Positions 1 through 7,920 of a DNA stretch of 64,000 nucleotides are shown here, one piece after another. The DNA is taken from contig NZ_CP063845.1 of assembly GCF_021018745.1 (NCBI RefSeq), positions 3,844,001 to 3,908,000 of the forward strand, given 5' to 3'. Within the stretch, counting starts at the first letter, position 1; each line of letters starts with the position of its first letter. This stretch comes from Gloeobacter morelensis MG652769. Its GTDB lineage: Bacteria; Cyanobacteriota; Cyanobacteriia; Gloeobacterales; Gloeobacteraceae. The notes under the pieces are model-generated. The model was not told the DNA's origin, did no database searches, and saw nothing but the letters and a program-made list of their open reading frames with translations. The position numbers and the translations under genes are program-made.

Positions 1-336
1 CATCCGGCAGCCGTTCATCTCAAAAAGCACCTCGCCGCGCACGCGAAAGCGCGCCGCCACCTCCGGGAAGCCTTCGCCCGGCTCCGGACGGTACAAGATG
101 CCGTCGCGCGGCAAGATCACCAGCGCGTCGCCTTGGCGCACGGGTCGCTTCTGGATGGCGGGGTTCGCCCCCAGCAGGGTCTCGATCTTGAGGGCGCGGG
201 CGCGGGCAATCGCTGCGGCGCTCTCGCCCCGCGCGGCAACGTAGGTTTCAATGGGCAAGCCGCTGCAGGCTGCCTCCGGCTGCACCTGGGCCAGCGCCGC
301 CCACCCTCCGATCGCCATACCCCAGGCCCATTCCAT
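1..336 (-). CDS. LysM-like envelope protein, 3' end beyond window
   Basis: The reading frame starts at an ATG three bases after the stop of the upstream gene on the same strand and runs open for 112 codons off the left edge. The first ~25 residues look like a signal peptide (an apolar Trp/Ala/Gly-rich stretch followed by Ala-Cys). Residues ~28-75 resemble a LysM repeat: a Thr-Tyr start, 'ARGES..AIA', an 'LLGANPAI' segment and 'VRQGDALVILP'. A second, weaker repeat seems to begin near residue 80. LysM proteins bind peptidoglycan, and cyanobacteria often attach them to M23 peptidase domains, but any catalytic part would lie outside the window. The LysM call is by eye. Confidence 0.6.
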   Translation of the reverse strand, partial: MEWAWGMAIGGWAALAQVQPEAACSGLPIETYVAARGESAAAIARARALKIETLLGANPAIQKRPVRQGDALVILPRDGILYRPEPGEGFPEVAARFRVRGEVLFEMNGCRM

Positions 337-339
337 CGG

Positions 340-936
340 CTAGTTTTGTGGTGAGTCGGCTTCGTGCCACAGGCGCGTCAACTTCAGCCGCCAGACCTGC
401 AGCGTCAGCTCGCGGTCCTCGCGCGTCGACTGCAAGGTGCCCAGCACGCCTTCGTCGTAGAGCCGCTCCAGCAGTTGCAACGCCTCTTCGAGGCTCTTGG
501 CCTGATCCTGCAGGGCCAGCACAATCTGGCGCAGCTTGGCGTCGGCCAGATCTTCAAAAGCCTGCTGGAAACCCCGATCGTGCAGTTGCTGCAGTTGCTC
601 GACGGCCGCCTGAAGATCTTCGCTGCCGATCGTGGAGAGGCGGTGCTGGTACATGCCCCACAACAGACCGTTCTGAAAGGCAAAGCGCGTCTCGCGCGTG
701 CGGTCGAAATTGGCTTCCAACAGCTGTGCGGCCAGTGGCATCGCCTCCTCCTGGGGCACCAGCGGAATCATCATCCGCAGCCAGTCGCGCTCGACGCTAG
801 TAAGCACCAACAGCCGCCACTGACCGGTTTCGATCTGCCACTGGCCGGGGGCCATCTCGCTGAGGGTGCCGCCGGCCGCCGCCAGGGTCTGTTGCAAGGC
901 CGTCAAATCCAAAGGGCGCCACCAGAGAATACTCAC
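340..936 (-). CDS. Conserved hypothetical protein, 198 aa
   Basis: This is a soluble protein of 198 residues with no signal peptide or membrane segment. The N-terminal ~90 residues alternate short apolar strands with Trp-rich turns ('GQWQIETGQWRLLVL'). The C-terminal half is strongly helical and rich in Leu, Gln and Glu, consistent with a helical bundle or coiled coil. I do not recognise a functional family. It lies three bases upstream of the LysM-like gene, so the two are probably co-transcribed. It diverges from cobS across a 71-bp gap. Confidence 0.65.
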   Translation of the reverse strand: MSILWWRPLDLTALQQTLAAAGGTLSEMAPGQWQIETGQWRLLVLTSVERDWLRMMIPLVPQEEAMPLAAQLLEANFDRTRETRFAFQNGLLWGMYQHRLSTIGSEDLQAAVEQLQQLHDRGFQQAFEDLADAKLRQIVLALQDQAKSLEEALQLLERLYDEGVLGTLQSTREDRELTLQVWRLKLTRLWHEADSPQN

Positions 937-1007
937 CCAATTTTACCGCCCGGTAGTCAAGCGGGCCTGCACAGGAGACACTATAACCTGACCTTCGCCC
1001 CGGTCCG

Positions 1008-1736
1008 ATGCGCGACTGGCTTGCCGCTTTGTTGTTCTATACCGCTTTGCCATTGCCCCTGGGCTCTGTGTCTTTCGATCGCATCGCCCGCTGGCTGCCG
1101 GCGGTGGGCCTGGTGGTGGGTGGCCTGAACGCCGGGGTGTACGCGCTGCTGTTGGCGCTGGGGTTTGCAGCCCACCTGGCTGCACTGCTGGCGGTCGTGG
1201 CGGGGTTGTGGATCACCGGCGGGCTGCACCTCGACGGGCTCATCGACACCGCCGACGGTTGGGCCGCAGGCCCCGAGCGGCGTCTTGCCGCTATGGCCGA
1301 CAGCGCCGTGGGTGCCTTCGGGGTGATGGCCGCCATTGCCCTGTTGGCCACCAAGACCTTTGCCCTGGCCGAACTGGCCGGTGCTGCCGCCCCCCCGGCC
1401 CTGGTGCTCGCGGCGGTCACCGCCCGCTGGGGACAACTGGTCGCCATCGGCTGGTTTCCCTATCTCAAAAGCGAAGGCAAGGGCAAGTTCTTGAAGGACA
1501 ACACCCACTGGCCCGCCGACGGCTGGTTCGGTAGTGTCTGGTGGCTGGCGAGTCTGATCGCCCTGGGGAGCGCGTACCCGGCGGTGGCCCTTGCCGCCGG
1601 GATTGGAGGAGCACTCGGCGCCCTACTGAGCGGTGCGCTCGTCGCCCGCCGCTTCGGAGGCCACACCGGCGACACCTACGGAGCGGTGATCGAAGTGGGC
1701 GAGGCGATGGCACTGGTGCTTGCCACCCTCGTCTAA
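1008..1736 (+). CDS. cobS: Adenosylcobinamide-GDP ribazoletransferase
   Basis: CobS joins adenosylcobinamide-GDP to alpha-ribazole (phosphate), the last assembly step of cobalamin, at the cytoplasmic membrane. The 242-residue length is typical. The family's acidic motif is visible at residues ~70-87 ('GLHLDGLIDTADGWAAG'), followed by several apolar membrane segments and a 'GDTYGA..E' motif near the C-terminus. The ATG at 1008 puts the first membrane helix right at the N-terminus, as usual. The upstream gap is too short for a cobalamin riboswitch and I see none. The stop overlaps the convergent 1733-2155 gene. Confidence 0.93.
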   Translation: MRDWLAALLFYTALPLPLGSVSFDRIARWLPAVGLVVGGLNAGVYALLLALGFAAHLAALLAVVAGLWITGGLHLDGLIDTADGWAAGPERRLAAMADSAVGAFGVMAAIALLATKTFALAELAGAAAPPALVLAAVTARWGQLVAIGWFPYLKSEGKGKFLKDNTHWPADGWFGSVWWLASLIALGSAYPAVALAAGIGGALGALLSGALVARRFGGHTGDTYGAVIEVGEAMALVLATLV

Positions 1737-2155
1737 CCGACCTGGGACAATCCCGCCAGCGCCCTGAGTTTGCGTTCGCTGCGCGCTGTGGTGGCGTGAC
1801 CCGCCGCTGCAAACCCGGTAGAGAACAGCGGTTCATCGGCAGGCGCATCGCTTACCGGGGTGACGATCGGCTGCCAGACTTCCTTGAGCACCAGGCGCTG
1901 AAATTCGCGATCGAAACTGAGGCGAGGTTGACCGCGCCGCTGCCAGCAACGCAAAATTTGACCGACAGAGGTCAGTTTGTAGCGGCCCTGGTGCAGCGAT
2001 TCGACGATGGCGAGCAGTATCCACTCGCGCCCATACTCCACCTCCCAGTCGGCCAGCACGATCCCCAACCGGCTGGAATTGAACTCGAACCCGAAGGAGT
2101 GCAGTACTTCCTTGGCATCGGTATCTTGCAATACAGGCCTGTTAGGAGTGAACAT
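1733..2155 (-). CDS. Conserved cyanobacterial protein, DnaD-like helical domain
   Basis: The 140-residue protein has a compact helical region at residues ~15-80. It carries 'EWILLAIVESLHQGRYKLTSVGQILRCW', then 'QRRGQP' and an aromatic 'FDREF' segment. This layout resembles the small DnaD-like domains of cyanobacterial proteins, but that is my impression rather than a secure assignment. The C-terminal ~50 residues are low complexity. The gene is convergent with cobS and the two stop codons overlap. The function is unknown. Confidence 0.6.
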   Translation of the reverse strand: MFTPNRPVLQDTDAKEVLHSFGFEFNSSRLGIVLADWEVEYGREWILLAIVESLHQGRYKLTSVGQILRCWQRRGQPRLSFDREFQRLVLKEVWQPIVTPVSDAPADEPLFSTGFAAAGHATTARSERKLRALAGLSQVG

Positions 2156-2277
2156 ACGTTAAGGCATTTTTAATTCCAAGTATTTTAACACCGTTTTGCA
2201 AGGATGTTATCCACGAAACAGAGAATTGGTGCCGCCCAAACTGCTAGGCTTTGGGCGTTATCGACGAGGGTAGGAGC

Positions 2278-3123
2278 ATGGTCCAGGCGAGTGCCGCGCG
2301 CCGGGCGAAAGTAGTGTTGATCCCGGTGGTTTCTGAGGGAGGGCCGGAGGCGGCCCGGGGTATCCAGGCTGTGCTGGAGGCCAGCCTGGCCATTGAAGCA
2401 TTCGATGAAGAACTGCGCGCCGATCCGTTCGCAGTCGGCATCGATGCGATGCGCGCCTTTTGGGACGAGCCGCCCTTTGCCAATGCCGAGCAGGCGGTCG
2501 GCCTTGTGCTCGATCACCGACAGTTTGCCCTGGTGCTGGTGGGGGAGCACACCCTCAGCCTCGGAGCGGTGCGGGCCGCCTGGAAGCGCCACCGCGATCT
2601 GGCCGTGGTGCAGGTGGCCGCCCACGCCCAACTGCGCAGCGAGGTCGAAGGCGATCCCTACGGCCCCTGGTGCCTGGCGGCCCGACTCGGGGACTGGGGG
2701 TTGCCGGTGGTGCAGGTGGGGGTCCGCTCCCTCAGCCGTGCCGAATGGGATTGGTACGAAGCCCAGGGCCAGGATCGCCACCGTATCTTCTGGTCCCGGC
2801 AATTTCGTGCCCACTGCCCGGACGCCCAAAGTTGGGATGTGCCCGAGGTGCTCGCAGCAATTGAACCCGAACGTCCGCTTTACGTGAGTATCGACATCGG
2901 CGGCCTCGACGCTCCGATGGCGGCGATGGCCGAGCATCCTGAGCCCGGCGGGCTGGGCTGGTTTGCGCTGCTGCGACTTTTGCGCGCGCTTTTCGAGCGC
3001 CACGCAGTGGTGGCCTGCGACCTGAGCGGCTTTGGCGCCGAGGCTTCCCCGGCCGCCAGTGCCCCCCTCGCCCGTCTGTTGCACAAGATCGTCGGCTACA
3101 AGTTCTACGGCGGCGGGCGCTAA
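2278..3123 (+). CDS. Arginase/agmatinase-fold protein with degenerate metal site
   Basis: At 281 residues the protein has ureohydrolase size and order: 'LVGEHTLSLG' where active enzymes have GGDHS, 'VQVAAHAQL' where they have DAHxD, and 'SIDIGGLDAP' where they have SxDxDxxDP. Several Mn-binding aspartates are therefore replaced (D to E in the first motif, both D positions of DAHxD lost, the second D of DxD changed to G). A classical binuclear ureohydrolase reaction is unlikely; it may be a non-catalytic or altered-function paralogue. I chose the ATG at 2278 (GAGGG nine bases upstream) over the upstream in-frame TTG at 2251. Confidence 0.75.
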   Translation: MVQASAARRAKVVLIPVVSEGGPEAARGIQAVLEASLAIEAFDEELRADPFAVGIDAMRAFWDEPPFANAEQAVGLVLDHRQFALVLVGEHTLSLGAVRAAWKRHRDLAVVQVAAHAQLRSEVEGDPYGPWCLAARLGDWGLPVVQVGVRSLSRAEWDWYEAQGQDRHRIFWSRQFRAHCPDAQSWDVPEVLAAIEPERPLYVSIDIGGLDAPMAAMAEHPEPGGLGWFALLRLLRALFERHAVVACDLSGFGAEASPAASAPLARLLHKIVGYKFYGGGR

Positions 3124-3177
3124 CTTGACGGCGGCAGCCCGCGGACGCCATGCTGTGCCCAGCATTGCAAACCACCT

Positions 3178-4503
3178 ATGAGCCGCGCTGCCGGAATGCC
3201 TCTACACACCCGTATATTCATCGGCCTGGCCGTCGGGCTGGTCCTGGGACTGTTGTGCAACATTTTATTGCCTGGCGATGAACGGGTCCAGTGGGTAGTG
3301 GCCAACGTCGCCTACCCGGCGGGCCAGGTATTCCTGCGTTCGATCTTTATGATCGTTATTCCCCTCATCTTCACAGCCATCGTGCTGGGGGTGGCGGACC
3401 TGGGCGACATCAAAAAAATCGGCCGCATTGGCCTCAAGACCCTGCTGTTTACGGTGGTGATTACCAGCATCTCGGTGCTCATCGGCCTGACGCTGGTCAA
3501 TACCGTCAAGCCGGGGGTGGGCCTTTCTGAACAGAGCCGTACCGCCCTCATCAGTGCCCTCGGCAGCAACGAGAAAGTTTCGGGAATCGTCACTTCTGCA
3601 GGCGAAGCGAAGACACCGATCCAGACGCTGGTCGAAATCATCCCCCGCAACCCGCTTGCCGATGCAGTCTACGCCTTTGATCCCGAATACCGCGGCGGCG
3701 GGTTACTGTCGGTGATGTTCTTTTCGGTAGTCTTCGGTGTGGCGCTCGCAGTGAGCGATCCCCGGCGCACTGCCCCCCTGGTGCAAGGGTTGCAGGGGCT
3801 CTACGACGTGATCATGAAGATTATCGAATTTGCCATGAACCTGGCACCCTACGGTGTGGCGGCCCTGATCTTCACGACGGCGTCCCAGCTCGGTTTTGAA
3901 GTCATCCTGGTGCTGCTCAAGTATGTGCTGGTAGTAATAGCCGCCCTTGCCATCCACCAGTTTGTCACCTACGGTCTTATTGTTCGTTTTTTCGCTCGCC
4001 TCAATCCGATCAAATTCTTTCAAAGCATTCGCGAGGTGATGCTGACGGCTTTCTCCACCAGCTCCTCCAATGCCACGCTGCCCACGGCTATCCGCGTCAG
4101 TTCCAACGAACTCAAACTCAACCGCGATATTGCCAATTTTGTGCTGACCGTCGGCTCAACCGCTAACCAAAATGGTACAGCTCTCTACGAAGGAATCACG
4201 GTTCTGTTTCTCGCCCAGTTCTACGGTGTGGAATTGACTATTGCCCAGCAGTTGACCGTCGTGCTGCTGTCCATCCTGGCCGGAGTGGGCACGGCGGGCG
4301 TCCCCGGCGGCTCGCTGCCCCTGGTGGTCCTGGTGCTGCAGACGGTGGGAGTGCCCGCCGAAGGCATCGGCATTATTCTGGGGGTGGACCGCATTCTCGA
4401 CATGTGCAGAACCGTGGTCAACGTCACCGGCGACATTACCCTGGCCGCCTGTGTCGATGCCAGTGAGAACATGGCCTCCGCCAAAGATACCGGTGTGGCC
4501 TGA
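3178..4503 (+). CDS. Dicarboxylate/amino acid:cation symporter (DAACS family)
   Basis: The 441-residue membrane protein has about eight hydrophobic helices and the re-entrant loop motifs of the GltP/DctA family. These are the serine-rich 'FSTSSSNATLP' motif near residue 290, 'TVGSTANQNGTALYEG' near residue 325 and 'GVGTAGVPGGSLP' near residue 368. Members import glutamate, aspartate or C4-dicarboxylates with H+ or Na+; substrate and ion cannot be told here. It follows the arginase-like gene by 54 bp and may share its transcript. A weak hairpin lies downstream at 4577-4608. Confidence 0.92.
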   Translation: MSRAAGMPLHTRIFIGLAVGLVLGLLCNILLPGDERVQWVVANVAYPAGQVFLRSIFMIVIPLIFTAIVLGVADLGDIKKIGRIGLKTLLFTVVITSISVLIGLTLVNTVKPGVGLSEQSRTALISALGSNEKVSGIVTSAGEAKTPIQTLVEIIPRNPLADAVYAFDPEYRGGGLLSVMFFSVVFGVALAVSDPRRTAPLVQGLQGLYDVIMKIIEFAMNLAPYGVAALIFTTASQLGFEVILVLLKYVLVVIAALAIHQFVTYGLIVRFFARLNPIKFFQSIREVMLTAFSTSSSNATLPTAIRVSSNELKLNRDIANFVLTVGSTANQNGTALYEGITVLFLAQFYGVELTIAQQLTVVLLSILAGVGTAGVPGGSLPLVVLVLQTVGVPAEGIGIILGVDRILDMCRTVVNVTGDITLAACVDASENMASAKDTGVA

Positions 4504-4576
4504 GATCCGCGCCCATCCGCCGCGCCTGCCTCCCCGCGATCGCCTCCCCCGTGTGTTCCCTCTTACTTTAAAAACA

Positions 4577-4608
4577 GAAAATGGCATTGGCCCATAAGTA
4601 CCATTTTC
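4577..4608 (+). terminator. Weak hairpin downstream of the symporter
   Basis: GAAAATGG at 4577-4584 can pair with CCATTTTC at 4601-4608, leaving a 16-base loop. There is no real T-tract afterwards, so termination is only a possibility. Confidence 0.3.
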
Positions 4609-5238
4609 ACTAAAAGACTAGACAAGCTTGCGTATGTTGCTTAAGTATTGTTCCATCGGCAAGTTCAAATCACCCAGTTAATGCTGCGGTTTCTGCCGAG
4701 GTCACCCGATACAGCCCGCGCAAGTTTTTGTTTGTTCATTCACCGATGACTTTTTGAACAAGGGAGAGATAAAGTTCAGCTTCTTTCTTCGTTGCGTTAC
4801 AAGCTATCTCGTGTTTACCGAAACGCCTTGTTGATCTGTCCTTCCAAGTATGTTCTGTGACGACTCCGTGTCCTTCCAAAGCGTAAGAGGTGTGTTATGC
4901 GCCGAAGACTTCTAGACGACTCCCTACTCTGTGTGCTTTTAACGGCCCTACACCGGTTTCTTTGTTCTAATAGGCAGCGGCTTTACATTGTGCCTACTGC
5001 AGTGCGGGAGGAGCCGGAGATATGTCAGGTATGATTTATTTTTGGCCACGGATAGCTCGCTGTCGATAAAGTTCTGCCTGCGAGAAGCTGTCCACCTCCT
5101 GTGTATGTAGGGGCGAACTGCGTTGCAGGCAATTTGCCCGGTAAAGCCTACATTTTGCATCCGTCGACTAGGCCGTCGTCATTGGAGAACCCTCCTCCGG
5201 TGCGACCCTGTCGCCTATAACCGTTGCTTCGTCCGCCT

Positions 5239-5270
5239 AGATTGAACACCTCTGAGTGCGCTGGGCAGGC
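5239..5270 (+). repeat. Intergenic repeat, copy 1
   Basis: AGATTGAACACC, a short variable spacer, CTGAGTGCGCTGG and a GGCA-like end recur at 6177-6209. The flanking 'TCGTC' upstream is also shared. The two copies bracket the zinc-ribbon gene. Confidence 0.6.
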
Positions 5271-5722
5271 AAGTTGACCGAAGCTTTCGGCAGATTTTCT
5301 GCCCGATAGCTCCGGCATAAATGTTCACTCAAGTAGTTTGTAAGCCAATCTATAAAGTTAAATAATTCGGTTGTTTTAGTGCGAATTCAACCCCACCTGG
5401 CGAGCACCACTTCCTAAACACCGGTAAAGAATAGTACTTAGGTGCTAATTTCGCTATAGTACTGGACAAAACGCGATCTACTGATTCAGTATTATCGCAG
5501 TGAGACAGGCGTAGTTGGTATAGGATTCCACACCCTCTTTTCGACAGTCTTTGCGGAAATTCATCGACTTGCATTCCAGGTTTGGGTGATGCCTATCTTG
5601 CAAAGCATCTGCCGTTACTGCTCGGTAGTGAGCAAACGCAGCATCGATTTTTATCTCTAATGCTGATTGAATTGCCAGACGCAGGATGAGCTATTTGTTC
5701 CATCCAGACATGAGGAGTAGTC

Positions 5723-6124
5723 ATGCCCGGAAAAAGAGCGCACTACGCCCGAGCCCTCGCCACTAAGTGTCCCTATTGCGGACAGCGCGTCCATCGCCTC
5801 AACAGCCAAAAGTTTTATTTGCAGCCGGAGGAGCCCACTGCCTCCGATATCCCCGACGCCGATGCTGCGAAAACCCAGGCAGAAAAGGCCACCCCGGCCC
5901 GCAGTTGGATCGAGGAATTCTACTGTCCGGAACACGGTCGACTGTGGCTACACATCGAGCGCCTTGCCGACGGGGCGGTGCGTTCCCGGCTGCCGGAGGC
6001 CTCGGAGTGGAAAAAGACAAAGCTCACGATCGACCCCGATCACATCAATCCCTCCGTCAGCGCCTACACGCTGCGCCACAGCCGGCAGGCCAGTCCGCAC
6101 CTGCTGCAGCGATATTTCTCCTGA
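5723..6124 (+). CDS. Zinc-ribbon-type hypothetical protein, 133 aa
   Basis: The ATG follows a clear GAGGAG ribosome site. Residues ~15-22 carry 'CPYCGQRVH' and residues ~68-74 'YCPEHGRLW', so two Cys/His clusters could hold one zinc ion in a split ribbon. No signal peptide or membrane segment is seen. I do not recognise a named family. It stands alone between two copies of an intergenic repeat, downstream of the AT-rich stretch and upstream of the EPS cluster. A nucleic-acid-binding role is possible but not shown. Confidence 0.6.
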   Translation: MPGKRAHYARALATKCPYCGQRVHRLNSQKFYLQPEEPTASDIPDADAAKTQAEKATPARSWIEEFYCPEHGRLWLHIERLADGAVRSRLPEASEWKKTKLTIDPDHINPSVSAYTLRHSRQASPHLLQRYFS

Positions 6125-6176
6125 TTTTGGCAAGACCATCGCGGACTTCTTGAATCCTCGGTATCCTCGTCGGTTC

Positions 6177-6209
6177 AGATTGAACACCAGCTGAGTGCGC
6201 TGGACCGGC
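6177..6209 (+). repeat. Intergenic repeat, copy 2
   Basis: This is the second copy of the motif at 5239-5270: AGATTGAACACC, two bases, CTGAGTGCGCTGG, then CCGGCA. It lies just after the zinc-ribbon gene, in the 267-bp gap before the transposase remnant. Confidence 0.6.
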
Positions 6210-6340
6210 AGGAGGGAACTGGCATCCGCAGGGATGGGGTTCCAGAAGTGCGCCGAAAATCGCTTTTGCCGCAGGGGGAGTCAGCCGACGGCTCTTCCTT
6301 TCGACGACGCCCTCGCGGTTGAACATTTTGATGCCCAATG

Positions 6341-6364
6341 CCGCCCCGAACAGGCGGTTTTTTT
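6341..6364 (+). terminator. Intrinsic terminator ahead of transposase remnant
   Basis: CCGCC (6341-6345) and GGCGG (6353-6357) form a five-base stem with a seven-base loop, followed directly by a run of seven T residues. It sits 28 bases before the ATG at 6392 and only about 15 bases before its ribosome site. It therefore ends an upstream transcript or acts as a leader attenuator. Confidence 0.65.
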
Positions 6365-6391
6365 GTTGTTTTTGCCTTGGAGGAAATCGCC

Positions 6392-6685
6392 ATGGAAACC
6401 CAAGCGTACCTTTTTGATCTGTCGGAATATCAGTGGCAGTTGATTGCGTCGTGCATTCCGCCTGCCAGGTTCGGCGGAAGGCCGCGCTCCGCCGACACCC
6501 GCGCCGTTGTGAGCGCCATCTTTTACAAAGAGATGACGGGCTGCCCCTGGCGGCAACTGCCGGCCGATCTGCCGCCGTGGCCCACGGTGTATGCGTATTT
6601 TCGCCAATGGCAGGACAGCGGTGTCTGGCGGCGCATCTGCGGTGTGCTCGACACAAGCTTTGTGCGGGAAAGCTCCGCAGCGTAG
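6392..6685 (+). pseudogene. IS5-type transposase, N-terminal domain only
   Basis: The 97-residue product matches the N-terminal domain of IS5/IS4-like transposases (DUF4096 type). It shows 'LSEYQWQLIASCIPP', 'GGRPRSADTRAVVSAIFY', 'GCPWRQLPADLPPW' and 'VYAYFRQWQDSGVWRRI'. A stop then comes before the DDE catalytic domain, so it cannot transpose on its own. The ATG has a strong GGAGG ribosome site and a terminator lies just upstream. It is most simply a truncated IS remnant at the border of the EPS cluster. A retained small DNA-binding protein is a less likely alternative. No terminal inverted repeats were found. Confidence 0.7.
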
Positions 6686-6749
6686 CCCGCAACGGCGGGC
6701 GCATCGAGCACGGTTAAGTATTGATAATTACTGCATTCTCACCCATCCC

Positions 6750-7409
6750 ATGGAAATTCTCACCCGCAAATCCGAGGTGCGCGGCTTTGCTCTCCCGCTG
6801 GCGAACAAGCGCCTTCTCGATACGTTGGCGGCCCTGGTGGGCCTGGTGTTGCTGGCGCCGGTGTTTGCCTGCATCGCCATGGCCATTCGTCTCGATTCGC
6901 CCGGTCCGGTATTTTTCCGCCAGGGGCGTCGAGGCCTCGGTGGCCGGACCTTTCGCGTCTGGAAGTTCCGGACGATGGTTATCGATGCGGAGGCCCAACT
7001 GAGTCGATTAGAGCAGTTCAACGAATCGGAAGGCGGGGTGCTTTTCAAGATGAAAGACGACCCGCGCGTCACCCGTCTGGGCCATTTCCTGCGGCGCACC
7101 AGCCTTGACGAGTTGCCGCAACTGCTCAATGTGCTGGCAGGCGAGATGAGCCTGGTGGGACCGCGGCCGCTGCAGGAGCGCGACTGCCGCAAAGCCGGCG
7201 CCGGTTTTGACAGCGAGCGCCTCGCTTTGCGCCAATCGGTCCGGCCGGGCATCACCGGCTTGTGGCAGGTACGCGGCCGCAGTGAGCTGAACTTTGAGCA
7301 GATGTTGCAACTGGATCTCGAATATATCGACAACTGGTGCCTCAGCCAGGATCTGGCAATTCTCTGGCAAACCGTCGTCGTGGTGTTGGCTAAAAAAGGC
7401 GCCTACTAG
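6750..7409 (+). CDS. Undecaprenyl-phosphate sugar phosphotransferase (initiating)
   Basis: This enzyme starts EPS repeat-unit synthesis by moving a sugar-1-phosphate from an NDP-sugar to undecaprenyl phosphate at the inner membrane. The 219 residues match the short PglC-like class with one N-terminal membrane helix (~25-45). The family motifs are present: 'KRLLDTLAAL', 'GPVFFRQGR.G', 'WKFRTM', 'DELPQLLNVLAGEMSLVGPRP' and 'RPGITGLWQV'. The ATG at 6750 precedes all of these. It is the first gene of the EPS series. The sugar cannot be told from sequence. Confidence 0.92.
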   Translation: MEILTRKSEVRGFALPLANKRLLDTLAALVGLVLLAPVFACIAMAIRLDSPGPVFFRQGRRGLGGRTFRVWKFRTMVIDAEAQLSRLEQFNESEGGVLFKMKDDPRVTRLGHFLRRTSLDELPQLLNVLAGEMSLVGPRPLQERDCRKAGAGFDSERLALRQSVRPGITGLWQVRGRSELNFEQMLQLDLEYIDNWCLSQDLAILWQTVVVVLAKKGAY

Positions 7410-7421
7410 GAAAAAACTGCC

Positions 7422-7856
7422 ATGAACGACGTGCAACCCGGCGATTGGCGCACCCGCTATCTGCTCGAATGCATTCCGCAGATGAGCTGGATGGCGGGTG
7501 CGGACGGCTGCTTCGAGTGCGGCAACGGCCGCTGCTTGGAGTTTACCGGTCTGAACTTGGAACAGCTGCGGGGCTCGGGCTGGCGCTCGGTGGTGCACCC
7601 GGAGGATCTGGGCCGATGGATGGTGCATTGGCAAGCCGCGGTGCGGCTCGGCGAACCTTACCGGTTGGACTACCGCCTCAGGCGCCGCGACGGTGTTTAC
7701 CGCTGGCATCTGCTGCTGGCGCAACCGGTCTACGACGGCGACGGCCTGGTAATTCGCTGGTTCGGCACCTGCACCGATATCCACCGCTACAAACTTCTCG
7801 AATTGTCGGTGCGCGAGCGCGAAATTGGGCCTGGGCCTTCTGACGACCCTGCCTGA
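7422..7856 (+). CDS. Stand-alone PAS domain protein
   Basis: The 144-residue protein is one PAS/PAC unit. It has 'LLECIPQMSWMAGADGCFECGN' at the start, 'GSGWRSVVHPEDLGRW' in the middle, and the PAC part 'YRLDYRLRRRDGVYRWHLL' with 'VIRWFGTCTDIHRYKLLEL'. No kinase, GGDEF or DNA-binding domain is attached. It lies 12 bp after the initiating transferase and 64 bp before ugd, in the same direction, so it is probably translated with them. A sensory or protein-interaction role in EPS control is inference from position. Confidence 0.8.
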   Translation: MNDVQPGDWRTRYLLECIPQMSWMAGADGCFECGNGRCLEFTGLNLEQLRGSGWRSVVHPEDLGRWMVHWQAAVRLGEPYRLDYRLRRRDGVYRWHLLLAQPVYDGDGLVIRWFGTCTDIHRYKLLELSVREREIGPGPSDDPA

Positions 7857-7920
7857 CATCGAGCCGACCTGATTTGTCCATGTCCACATGAATTATTTAT
7901 GCCCATCGCAAGGAGCATCC

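Larger units (their letters stand above)
4504..5722. other. Long intergenic stretch, relatively AT-rich, no supported gene
   Basis: More than 1.2 kb separates the symporter from the zinc-ribbon gene. By eye its GC content is well below that of the flanking genes, and no frame shows the GC-rich third positions seen elsewhere. Two minus-strand frames of 70 and 74 codons (4948-5160, 5350-5574) lack ribosome sites and recognisable motifs. I see no tRNA, CRISPR or rRNA signature. It contains one copy of an intergenic repeat (5239-5270) and a possible terminator for the symporter near its start. It may be decayed or transferred DNA. Confidence 0.5.

Noticed and set aside
937-1007. Cobalamin riboswitch before cobS
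   Set aside because: The gap is only 71 bases and lacks the B12-box. The region upstream of cbiA (34725-34916) lacks it too.
4655-4685. tRNA T-loop-like string (AAGTTCAAATCACCC)
   Set aside because: The T stem does not pair and no acceptor, D or anticodon arms can be built around it.
4948-5574. Two minus-strand frames of 70 and 74 codons in the AT-rich region
   Set aside because: There is no ribosome site, no recognisable motif and no coupling with each other or neighbours.
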